In this document: in pieces, positions 53,401-59,821 of the stretch
How the letters are laid out: each line of letters starts with the position of its first letter
Position numbering within the stretch: the stretch's first letter is position 1
Source: JADJGC01 sp964617645
GTDB lineage: Bacteria; Zixibacteria; MSB-5A5; CAIYYT01
Length of the DNA: 64,000 nucleotides
NCBI GenBank assembly: GCA_964617645.1
Contig: CAZTYE010000003.1
Span: 124,001 to 188,000, forward strand
Direction: 5' to 3'
Notes under the pieces: generated by a model
The model's input: only the letters and a program-made list of their open reading frames with translations
Database searches by the model: none
Told to the model about the DNA's origin: nothing
Translations under genes and position numbers: made by a program

Positions 53401-55053
53401 GTGCGCTCGGATATCGGTCGTGCTGACGTCAGTTCGAGCGAGTGCGAGTACCGGCCCAACCGCGTCTGGGTGGGAGCAGCGGAGTATGTCGATTGCCAGC
53501 GTTTGAAGCTGCCGGTGTGGATCGTCAACGACTTGGACACGATAGCCGCGGTGACGACGCCGCTAAACTGGTCGCACGCGGGATTGATATACGATTCGGT
53601 GCGCTGGCAGAATTCGCGGGTCGCCAACTGGGAGTTCAAGCTGGTAACGGCGAACAACGCTGCGCGAACGATTCTGCTGGGCGCGACGCGGCTGGTCGCG
53701 CCGGCGCTTCTGCCGGACTCGGGGCTGTTCTGCGAAGTCTTTTTCCACGCCAACGGAATTGCCGAAGGCGCCGCGATCTGTGTGGATTCCGGTTACATCG
53801 CGCCCGGCGGGGAGTTCATTTTCAGCGACATCTACGCGCGGACGTTGTATCCGGGCTTCACGACCCATTGTTTCGATTATTGGCCGCCGTGCGCTTTGGT
53901 CATTGCGCCGAATGGCGGCGAAGTGTATGTCGGTCTCAATAGTGAGTCGGTGATGTGGCGATTTCTCGATGACGACGCTGACTCGACGGCGGTGTGGCTG
54001 TCGCTCGATGGCGGCGCGACCTATCCGCGCTATCTGGGCAGCGTCGCTGGCGCGGATACGACTTTGACGTGGTCGGTTCCGATCTTGTGGGAGGAGGACT
54101 GTAAAGTCAGGGTCAAGAATTATCGGCCGGCGGGAATCGTGGAAGGTGATGTTTCGGATAATCTGTTTTCGATTCATTCGATCGGCGACACCGATTGCTC
54201 GAACCGGATCGACATTGCCGACATTGTGTGCATGATCAATTTCATGTTCCCGGCCGGAACCGATCCCTGCACGTGCATCGAGCGCGCCCGCGACGCCAAT
54301 TGTGACGGGCGGTTCAATATCAGCGACGCGGTGCACATGGTGAACTACATATTTGCTTCCGGACCGCCACCTTGTCCGGACAACTTGCCGGCGGCGAAGA
54401 TGCACCGGCCGGCGGTTGATATCTGTCGCGACGCGGCGGTCCGCGGCGAAGAATTGACCGTGACGATCGCGTCGGTGTTTGATTTGGCGGCGGTGGAGTG
54501 GGAGATTGATATCCCGATGGCCGACGTCAAGGCGGTTCGACTGGGCGGCGCCGCGGAAGGAATGCAGTTGTATCAAAGTCGCCTCGCGGGTGGTCGCCTC
54601 AAGATCGGCGTGATCGATTTGACCGGCGAGCATTCGATTGGGGCCGGTGAGGTCATCAGGATCGAGTTGAATGGCGCAGTTGATCTGGAGAGCATCAGCC
54701 TGACGGGAATCGTGGTCGATCGCGAAGCGGTTGCTTACGACGTGAGTGCGAATCTCAAGAGCGCCGCGCGACCTGCGAGTTACACTCTGGAACAGAATCA
54801 GCCAAATCCGTTTAATCCGCAGACGACGATCGAATTCACGATCGTCGAGCCGGGGTGGACGGAAGTGGTGGTGTTCAATGTGCTAGGCGAAGAAGTGCGA
54901 CGGCTGATGGCGGGTTCGCTTGCAGCGGGCGCGCACTCGGTAACCTGGGATAGCCGCGACGACAGCGGCGCGAGTTTGCCCTCGGGGGTGTACTTCTATC
55001 GATTGACATCCGGCGACTTCAGCGCGACGCGGAAGATGTTGCTGCTGAAGTAG
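50419..55053 (+). CDS. Large secreted right-handed beta-helix protein with dockerin repeats and FlgD/T9SS-like C-terminus
   Basis: A 1544-residue exported protein; ATG 50419 begins a signal peptide (MKRVFMLAVAMSMVVSITEA). Three pectate-lyase-type beta-helix modules follow. The first two each begin ATIRVPQDQPTIQAGI, 1011 bases apart, and end INAGNP.../VNAGNP...DGSRNDIGA; the third begins FVDCANGDDNATGTFNDPFR. Near residue 1255 lie two Ca-binding dockerin-like repeats (DTDCSNRIDIADIVCMINFM and DANCDGRFNISDAVHMVNYI). The C-terminus YTLEQNQPNPFNPQTTIEF... with SGVYFYRLTSGDFSATRKML is a FlgD-Ig-like sorting domain. Probable cell-surface glycan-binding or glycan-cleaving protein; no catalytic set identified. 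Confidence 0.87.
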   Translation: MKRVFMLAVAMSMVVSITEAVFGATIRVPQDQPTIQAGINAAVNGDTVLVAPGVYTENLSISGKGIWLKSTEGKQVTTLQQTTGGQDLLTLRNGNGMNSGIRGFTFRQVTGANCVDSRYSGTVEIRNCEFSNNTPPQVDDDGCVFIADGGVIANNVFVSNNGGRHGSGIRAAGAAKLIIEYNTFRNNSATYGAAINLLHKHNAVVRYNVLEDNIAASYAGGIYVANATGVLVHNNTIVRCRSLDNGGGGICFGGSSEDTAYNNIVFDCEGFAIWAVNSPNTWTDYNNCFSNSPGNYQTVNVGTGSIAVDPDFRNATMGDYQLNPTSLCINAGNPHPMYNDSDGSRNDIGAIPHIGESPVAATIRVPQDQPTIQAGIDAAVNGDTVLVAPGVYTENINFAGKLVVLRSSDGAASTTIAAANVDEPTVSMVSGEPKGATLRGFTITGSQNSGIRCWGSSPTLLENVITGNRSNSTNRGAGVDLKNTSGSKVSHNTFNLNVAHSYGPGVHVADDDKFSLNDTICYNLFYDNSGYGAIRALKDTDGLSIFNNTILGTTIGLYLQTNQGKDVYAMNNIICGSVEYSAVHVWNNSDVRLWYNCTFANTVDYNLPPGTGSIFADAQFVDIASRDFNLTLTSPCVNAGNPSEIFNDPDGSRNDIGAFPFEDPRGTFVDCANGDDNATGTFNDPFRTIAQAIAVADTSDTIFVFPGECQEAVVIAKPVNLISLEGPELTTIRGVNGQRCIAVDGVTEDTVRIEGFTITGGNPSQPDDRYFNGGGGILAHYSVVQVDNCIVTGNSTPSAGGGILFRNNTDFRLTNTTICHNTAPSSSGGGLATVNAAGGVIERTTIAGNSAGLNGGGVFFFAATPEYYGMDFIMTNSVVINNLATEGGAGIGARRADVNLRSTIVVNNQRGGGVNDLFGVYASESDLITNNDYNDVWGNVGGLDFDPAIIVGSHSLSVDPQFVGDTTCAATALDFCSKLVDTGDPLILPLAGGGVRSDIGRADVSSSECEYRPNRVWVGAAEYVDCQRLKLPVWIVNDLDTIAAVTTPLNWSHAGLIYDSVRWQNSRVANWEFKLVTANNAARTILLGATRLVAPALLPDSGLFCEVFFHANGIAEGAAICVDSGYIAPGGEFIFSDIYARTLYPGFTTHCFDYWPPCALVIAPNGGEVYVGLNSESVMWRFLDDDADSTAVWLSLDGGATYPRYLGSVAGADTTLTWSVPILWEEDCKVRVKNYRPAGIVEGDVSDNLFSIHSIGDTDCSNRIDIADIVCMINFMFPAGTDPCTCIERARDANCDGRFNISDAVHMVNYIFASGPPPCPDNLPAAKMHRPAVDICRDAAVRGEELTVTIASVFDLAAVEWEIDIPMADVKAVRLGGAAEGMQLYQSRLAGGRLKIGVIDLTGEHSIGAGEVIRIELNGAVDLESISLTGIVVDREAVAYDVSANLKSAARPASYTLEQNQPNPFNPQTTIEFTIVEPGWTEVVVFNVLGEEVRRLMAGSLAAGAHSVTWDSRDDSGASLPSGVYFYRLTSGDFSATRKMLLLK

Positions 55054-55125
55054 AGCGCGAGTCGAGCGGTCAAGCTGTCTTAGTCACGGCTCGCCGCGTC
55101 CCTACGCGTGGAACGAATTCGTGAT

Positions 55126-55168
55126 GCCGTCAGGAGGGGTTCCCCCAAGGGGGACTTCGCCTGACGGC
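55126..55168. repeat. Palindromic repeat GCCGTCAGG...CCTGACGGC
   Basis: Stem GCCGTCAGG / CCTGACGGC with an inner GGGGTTCCCCCAAGGGGG part. It is 73 bases after the beta-helix gene and could end its transcript, although no T-run follows. Same family as the units near 33.01 and 49.50 kb. Confidence 0.6.
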
Positions 55169-55211
55169 TCGGGACAGTTCGGCGCGGTGCCCGTACGCGA
55201 GTGGTGCGTCC

Positions 55212-55592
55212 TTACGCCGTTTTTGGTTTGCGCAGCAGGGCGATAAGCATGACGCCGGCGATGGCGAGGATGATCAAAGCGGCGTGATACCAAAGCGGCT
55301 GTGCCGGTGGCGCAGCGACCGCCGAGATGATGCCGAGAATCAAGATCAGGATCGACATGCCGACAGCGCCGGGCATCGGATTGGGTTTGACAATCAGCGA
55401 CATCACCAGGCCGCCGATCAGAGCGCTGACGAAGGTCGCGATCAGGATCACGATGATGTACTTCATCTCGGGGAAAATGTTCGGATCAGCGAAAGAATCG
55501 GGCGCAACGGCCGCGAGCACGACGAACAAAGTCATCGTGAGGATGAACATTGCGGCGTAGCCGGCGATGATGCCGAGGATACGGTTGAGCAT
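55212..55592 (-). CDS. Small four-helix membrane protein
   Basis: A 126-residue protein with about four membrane helices (MLNRILGIIAGYAAMFILTM, MKYIIVILIATFVSALIGG, AVGMSILILILGIISAVAA, HAALIILAIAGVMLIALL) and a short Lys-rich tail. No named family recognised; similar small proteins are common in environmental genomes. It stands alone with repeats on both sides. Confidence 0.7.
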   Translation of the reverse strand: MLNRILGIIAGYAAMFILTMTLFVVLAAVAPDSFADPNIFPEMKYIIVILIATFVSALIGGLVMSLIVKPNPMPGAVGMSILILILGIISAVAAPPAQPLWYHAALIILAIAGVMLIALLRKPKTA

Positions 55593-55650
55593 GAGAGCCT
55601 CCGGTATATTAAGTGTTCTTCGTTTTCGGTTCAGTGGTGGTGATTCGTGT

Positions 55651-55870
55651 CACACACCCCGCCCCGCACCTGCGGTGCGCGGCACCCCTCTCAAGAGGGG
55701 AATTAACGCGGCGCGCTTGCGACAACCTCCGTCCCCGACCTGCGGTCGGGGCCACCCCCTTAGGTAAGGGGATTCACTGCGCCGCCGGAGCATTGCGGGA
55801 ATCCCTTTGAAGCGAGGGACGATGTGAGTTCGCGCCCACGATTGTCGCGCTAAAGCCGCTCCTACAGTTG
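55651..55870. repeat. Intergenic repeats between two minus-strand genes
   Basis: The gap 55593-56005 has no gene. Seen are CACCCCGCCCC...GGTGCGCGG, CCCCTCTCAAGAGGGG (about 55685-55700), GTCCCCGACCTGCGGTCGGGG (about 55732-55752), CCCCCTTAGGTAAGGGG (about 55754-55770) and CGCGCTAAAGCCGCTCCTAC (about 55846-55865). The last is the reverse complement type of the element at 22.4 kb. Confidence 0.65.
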
Positions 55871-56005
55871 GGATGTCGAGTACACGAGGCTCCCAATCTG
55901 TCGGAGTCGAGAAATCAGGCCCAACTCTGACAGCTGTAGCGTCGAGGCGCAACCTTCCTTGTGGGACAGCCTCTCTCTTCCCGACGGCGCGGCAAGTTCG
56001 CGCGA

Positions 56006-56527
56006 TCATTTCGCGAAATCCCCGGGAACGGTCTTCGTGCCGTAATCGCGACGTTTGATGGCGCCGGGAGTGAAGGCGCTTCCCTGCACGTTGCCGAGCA
56101 CTTTCGGCAGTAGAGTCTTGAGCATGCGGTTCCAGCCCATTTTCATGCTGAAGCGATTCCACCAGCCGAGATGCTCGAGGCCGCTTTGCTGGAGCGTAAG
56201 CAAGGTGCCGCCGTCTTTCGGGGCCAGCGTCCACTCGAGGGTCATTGGCTTCGGTCGAGGGGCCTCCGGTTTGATCGGAACGACGACCCAAGTGAAGACC
56301 AGCCGCTTCGGTGGATCGACTTCGAGGACTTCGCAGTCTTGAATGCCGGAATAAATGCCGCGCACCGGGTCGACACGGAATTGGAACTTGCAGCCTTTGA
56401 CCGGCTCAAAGTTGTTGGGCATCAGCCATTCAGCGAGCGCGCGCTTGTCGGTCAACGCGGTCCAGACAGCTTGCGGCGGGTGCGGGTAGAAGACTTCCTT
56501 CCGCAGCGATAGTTTCTTTCCACTCAC
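56006..56527 (-). CDS. SRPBCC (AHSA1-like) domain protein
   Basis: A 173-residue START-like fold protein with the AHSA1 family opening KEVFYPHPPQAVWTALTD, then ALAEWLMPNNF and LVFTWVVVP. Such proteins bind hydrophobic ligands. It overlaps the ArsR gene by four bases (ATGA) and is its translationally coupled partner; ArsR-SRPBCC pairs are common and the regulator usually controls both. The ligand is unknown. Confidence 0.9.
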   Translation of the reverse strand: MSGKKLSLRKEVFYPHPPQAVWTALTDKRALAEWLMPNNFEPVKGCKFQFRVDPVRGIYSGIQDCEVLEVDPPKRLVFTWVVVPIKPEAPRPKPMTLEWTLAPKDGGTLLTLQQSGLEHLGWWNRFSMKMGWNRMLKTLLPKVLGNVQGSAFTPGAIKRRDYGTKTVPGDFAK

Positions 56528-56880
56528 TTGGTTTTCCTCCGTTTGGCACGGCGTGGCGCGACGCTCTTATCGAGATACTGCCCCAGTGCCGATAGTCGAT
56601 CATCCCAGAATTTCGAAAAGTGCTCAACCCAGTCGTAGACTTCGCGCAGCGGCTCGGGATCGAGCGAATATACGCGTTCTCTTCCCCACGGCTCGGACTT
56701 GACGAGGCCGACATCGCGGAGAATGCGCAGATGCTGCGAGACGGCCGGCTGCGACATGGCGAACGGTTTCATCAGTTCGTTTACCGTCAAATCGCGACCG
56801 ACCAGAAGCGACAACATCTGCCGGCGGGTTGGATCCGCGATGGCGGTAAAGAGGTCGCTGGTGGCCGGGACGCGTGACAT
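56524..56880 (-). CDS. ArsR family transcriptional regulator (SdpR-like)
   Basis: A 118-residue winged-helix repressor. The domain reads AIADPTRRQMLSLLVGRDLTVNELMKPFAMSQPAVSQHLRILRDVGLVK, typical of the non-metal ArsR/SdpR group that accompanies SRPBCC proteins; no ELCVCDL metal motif is present. The promoter and a perfect palindrome lie just upstream, with the operator between -35 and -10, which points to autorepression. The ATG sits exactly seven bases from the -10 box, so the mRNA may be leaderless. Confidence 0.9.
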   Translation of the reverse strand: MSRVPATSDLFTAIADPTRRQMLSLLVGRDLTVNELMKPFAMSQPAVSQHLRILRDVGLVKSEPWGRERVYSLDPEPLREVYDWVEHFSKFWDDRLSALGQYLDKSVAPRRAKRRKTK

Positions 56881-56886
56881 GCAGGT

Positions 56887-56914
56887 AATATATAAGTGAT
56901 TACTTATTTGTCAA
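56887..56914 (-). promoter_or_regulatory. Promoter with embedded operator of the ArsR-SRPBCC operon
   Basis: On the minus strand TTGACA (56914-56909), 16-base spacer, TATATT (56892-56887). The spacer is largely the perfect palindrome ATAAGT-gatt-ACTTAT (56892-56907), a likely ArsR site. Six bases separate the -10 box from the ATG at 56880. Confidence 0.75.
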
Positions 56915-56971
56915 GCAACTTTTTGGGGCGCTTTCTTTCCTGACCCCGCCGCTGCGCCGGCAACATTTTAA

Positions 56972-57175
56972 TTGACAGCGCGTACCTGCCGATATAGTGT
57001 AGTGATGTACCGGCACAATGCGCCGGGGGAAAGGAGATGTCGCGATGTTGAAGATTGCCGAAGTTAGCACAGAGAGGTGGGCAGCTTAGAGACGTGAATG
57101 AGTTCATGGCGTTGGCCATGAGAATTGCGACAACTTCTTTCCGCAGACATTCAACGTCTGCGGATTTTTTGTTTT
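56972..57175 (+). promoter_or_regulatory. Attenuator-like leader with a 14-codon peptide
   Basis: TTGACA (56972-56977), a 15-base spacer and TATAGT (56993-56998) are followed by a CCGGC...GCCGG hairpin, AAGGAG (57031-57036), an ATG at 57045 opening a 14-codon frame MLKIAEVSTERWAA with stop at 57087-57089, a TCATGGC/GCCATGA stem (about 57103-57120), and then a terminator. The next gene has its own AAGGAG after the terminator. The layout suits transcription attenuation or a small RNA with a tiny peptide. Confidence 0.5.
57141..57175 (+). terminator. Intrinsic terminator in the leader of the 70-residue protein gene
   Basis: Eight-base perfect stem CCGCAGAC / GTCTGCGG, seven-base loop, followed by ATTTTTTGTTTT. 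It ends only 16 bases before the start of the next gene, on the same strand, which is unusual unless it is regulatory. Confidence 0.85.
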
Positions 57176-57191
57176 AAGGAGATACCCAGCC

Positions 57192-57404
57192 ATGCCGGGT
57201 AAATTGACGAAACGACAAATGAAGGGCATCACGAAGATGCTCGATTACGATTATCTGAAGGAAAAGGAGCTCAAGAAGAAGCGGCGTCAGGCCAAGGCGC
57301 AACAAAAGAAGGCCGACCGACACAAGTCGAAGGCGCAGGAAATTGATGAGATCGTTGAGCAGGAGCTTGAGTGGGAAGGGGGAGAGGATGAGAACGCAGA
57401 GTGA
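57192..57404 (+). CDS. Small highly charged helical protein, unknown
   Basis: A 70-residue protein, MPGKLTKRQMKGITKMLDYD followed by a Lys/Arg/Glu/Gln-rich stretch (KEKELKKKRRQAKAQQKK) and an acidic tail. It is probably one long helix or disordered; basic start and acidic end suggest nucleic-acid or ribosome contact, but this is only composition. AAGGAG is about ten bases upstream. It lies directly behind the terminator-bearing leader and upstream of rsgA, a ribosome-maturation gene. Confidence 0.65.
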   Translation: MPGKLTKRQMKGITKMLDYDYLKEKELKKKRRQAKAQQKKADRHKSKAQEIDEIVEQELEWEGGEDENAE

Positions 57405-57432
57405 GTTTCGCCTGACGCGGGATGTACGACTG

Positions 57433-57731
57433 AAGCTGGATTCCGGCGTTCGCCGGAATGACGGAAATGGAGCGCGGTGCAGGGATCGACGGGGGTTGGA
57501 TTCCGGTCCCGCAGAGGCTGCGGGATCTCCGCTCCGCTACGACCTTCGCGGGAATGACGGTGGTGGTGAGTTGCGGACTGTTCAACAGAAGTCGAATCCA
57601 CGAAAGCTGGAATCCGGCGTTCGCCGGAATGACGGAAATGGAGCGCGGTGCAGGGATCGACGGGGGTTGGATTCCGGTCCCGCAGAGGCTGCGGGATCTC
57701 CGCTCCGCTACGACCTTCGCGGGAATGACGG
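57433..57731. repeat. 128-base direct repeat, two copies
   Basis: Copies at 57433-57560 and 57604-57731, 171 bases apart and differing at about one position. Each contains ATTCCGGCGTTCGCCGGAAT-type and CCGCAGAGGCTGCGG palindromes and ends CTTCGCGGGAATGACGG. The second ends 39 bases before rsgA. The frames reading through it are artefacts. Confidence 0.85.
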
Positions 57732-57770
57732 AATCGGAGTGCAGCGGTGTGACTGCCCGGAGGCGTTGCG

Positions 57771-58658
57771 ATGACGGGGCGCGTGATTCGGGCGTATGGG
57801 CGAAAGTTCATCGTGCTGGTTGATGGCAGCGAGTTTTCGTGCGAGATATTCGGAAGACTCAAACAAGAAACGGGCGAGACGCTCGTCGCCGTTGGTGACG
57901 TCGTCGAAATTGTCACGACCGGCTCCGACCAAGGCGGAATCGAATTTGTGCATCCGCGGCGGACGAAATTTTCGCGGCCGCGCAAGGGGGAAGAAAACTT
58001 CGAGCAGGTACTGGTGAGCAATGTCGAACAAATGGTGATCGTTGGCTCGGTGGCGCAGCCGGCATACAAACCACACTTGATCGATCGCTTCACGGTGTCG
58101 GCGCTTCAGGGCGGACTTCAGCCGGTCATTGTAGTCAACAAAGTCGATCTGGCGCACCGTGTCGACCGCGATCGGGTGAAAGCAATCTATGATTCCGTCA
58201 CGATGCCGGTTGTGTTCACTTCGAGCGTGAGTGGCGAAGGCTGCGACAAACTGCGCGAGGTTTTGAAAAATCGCGAATCGATTTTAGTTGGCCATTCCGG
58301 TACGGGAAAATCGTCGCTGCTGAACGCGATCCATCCCGGCCTGCGACTGCGAACGGGCGATGTGTCCAAAGCAACGAATCGCGGAACGCATACGACGACG
58401 GCGGTTGAACTGTTTCCGCTTCCGGGCGGAGGATTCGTTGTCGACTCTCCGGGTTTGAAGGTTTTGGGTCTGTGGTCGTTGGAGCGTGACGAACTTCAGG
58501 AGTACTTCCCTGATTTTGTCAAGTTTCTGGGCGGGTGCAAGTTCTCGCGTTGCTCGCATTTACACGAGCCGGAGTGCGCTGTTCGGCAAGCAGTTAACGA
58601 AGGTCAGATATTTTCGGAGCGTTGGGAGAGTTATCGCCGAATCTATGAAACGCTCTGA
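57771..58658 (+). CDS. rsgA: Ribosome small subunit-dependent GTPase RsgA
   Basis: Circularly permuted GTPase that checks late 30S subunit assembly. Residues 1-70 form the OB fold; the GTPase motifs appear in permuted order G4 NKVD (about 124-127), G1 GHSGTGKSS (about 173-181), G3 DSPG (about 224-227). The zinc domain is CKFSRCSHLHEPEC. The 295-residue length is usual. GGAGG lies eight bases before the ATG. Confidence 0.95.
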   Translation: MTGRVIRAYGRKFIVLVDGSEFSCEIFGRLKQETGETLVAVGDVVEIVTTGSDQGGIEFVHPRRTKFSRPRKGEENFEQVLVSNVEQMVIVGSVAQPAYKPHLIDRFTVSALQGGLQPVIVVNKVDLAHRVDRDRVKAIYDSVTMPVVFTSSVSGEGCDKLREVLKNRESILVGHSGTGKSSLLNAIHPGLRLRTGDVSKATNRGTHTTTAVELFPLPGGGFVVDSPGLKVLGLWSLERDELQEYFPDFVKFLGGCKFSRCSHLHEPECAVRQAVNEGQIFSERWESYRRIYETL

Positions 58659-59699
58659 GGCGCAGAAAAAACCGTGCAACAACTGTTTAAGGTGAAAGCG
58701 GATAGGCTGTTCCCAAGTTTTTCTAAAGTTTTTGTTGATTCAACCTCTCTTGCGGGTCAAATATAGCTCAGCCTACGGGCGAATGCTTTTGGTTTGTTTG
58801 CGGAGGAAAACAGTATCGAACATTGCTCACGCCGAGGCCGGCATCGCCGGCGTTTGGGGCAGGTGAAGCATCTCTGGTTCGAGTCGCTGGTCGGCAGCGC
58901 GACCGGTGGTTCTGCTGTATTCCTCTGCGTTCGGTTTCAGGAAGCGGACTAATGCGCAGCCACTCAGAACGAAACAATCGCTTGGGAGAATACGTCTCAA
59001 AGTTTGAGCAGAGCGCTCAAGATGGACGCGACGGCGCCGATGACTATGAACTTGTTCCCGATTGCCGGGGTGATTGGTTGTTGGCGGACAGCGACCGACG
59101 ACGGGAAGTTGGTCGGGTTGGCACGGAGAAATCGGCGCTCCGGTGTAAAATTCTGAAACAGGTTGCCGATAGAACCAACATCGATTGGGGGGCGATAGTT
59201 TCGTCCGAAGATCGAGAGATTTTCGCACGGCCAAGCGCATCAAATGAGCGGTGTCGAATCGCGGTAAGTAGAAGTGAAGCAAAGTTTTTTCTTGACACCC
59301 CCCGCAGACGGGCGTACGTTGACCGGAAAATTTTCTCGCGAGCCGGTGAACGTGCAAAAATTCACTTGCTCAGGGAGCGAGATTTCTTTAATTGGCGGTC
59401 TTGCTTGAGCGGGGGTGGGGTTTCTTCGGCTCAAGGGAAGACAGACGCGCTGTTGAAGAAGGCAGAAGGCCGTAGACAAGGTCTTAACGAAAGTAGATTA
59501 GCAACTCCAAGCCTCAGGGAAGACGAGACGTTGGGTTTTTGGCGTTTCTCGGCAGACATGGAAGAAGGCTTAAAAGTTATGTATCGGACGCACCACGACC
59601 AGGGTGGAAGGGGGGATGGTCCTATTGTCTCTTAGGATAACGTCGACTATGGCAAGATTTGCAATAAACAATGAATTACTTAAGAGAAGGAGTCCATTC
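58659..59699. other. About 1 kb without a recognisable gene
   Basis: A 270-codon frame (58823-59635) is open on the plus strand but starts at TTG without a ribosome-binding site, its translation is Arg/Ser/Glu-rich with no recognisable segment, and an antisense frame is open too. Several hairpins are visible: GCCGGCatcGCCGGC (about 58840-58854), TTGAGC-agagc-GCTCAA (59004-59020) and CTTGAGC...GCTCAAG (59404-59435), the last two with the same arms. It may be a long leader or RNA for the following giant gene, or a decayed gene. Confidence 0.45.
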
Positions 59700-59747
59700 A
59701 TGGAAGATCTGAACCGTCACGGTGAAGATTGGAAAGGAGGGTATTGA
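59700..59747 (+). CDS. Possible 15-residue leader peptide upstream of the giant secreted protein
   Basis: ATG at 59700 with GAAGGAG about eight bases upstream opens MEDLNRHGEDWKGGY and stops at 59745-59747. Its last codons contain the AGGAGG that could serve an ATG at 59753, which is in frame with the giant gene. Whether it is translated is unknown; the strong ribosome-binding site is the only evidence. Confidence 0.35.
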   Translation: MEDLNRHGEDWKGGY

Positions 59748-59821
59748 CGCGAATGCAGTTCAATGCCGAACAAGATGAGAAACGGAAAACGGATAAACCA
59801 CGAGTAACAAGGGATTGTCGA

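Noticed and set aside
58870..58900. GGTTCGAGTC resembling a T-loop
   Set aside because: The five bases on each side do not pair, and no upstream D or anticodon arm fits.
58823..59635. 270-codon open frame as a protein gene
   Set aside because: TTG start without ribosome-binding site, unnatural Arg/Ser-rich composition, an antisense frame equally open, and no recognisable segment; kept only as an unexplained region.
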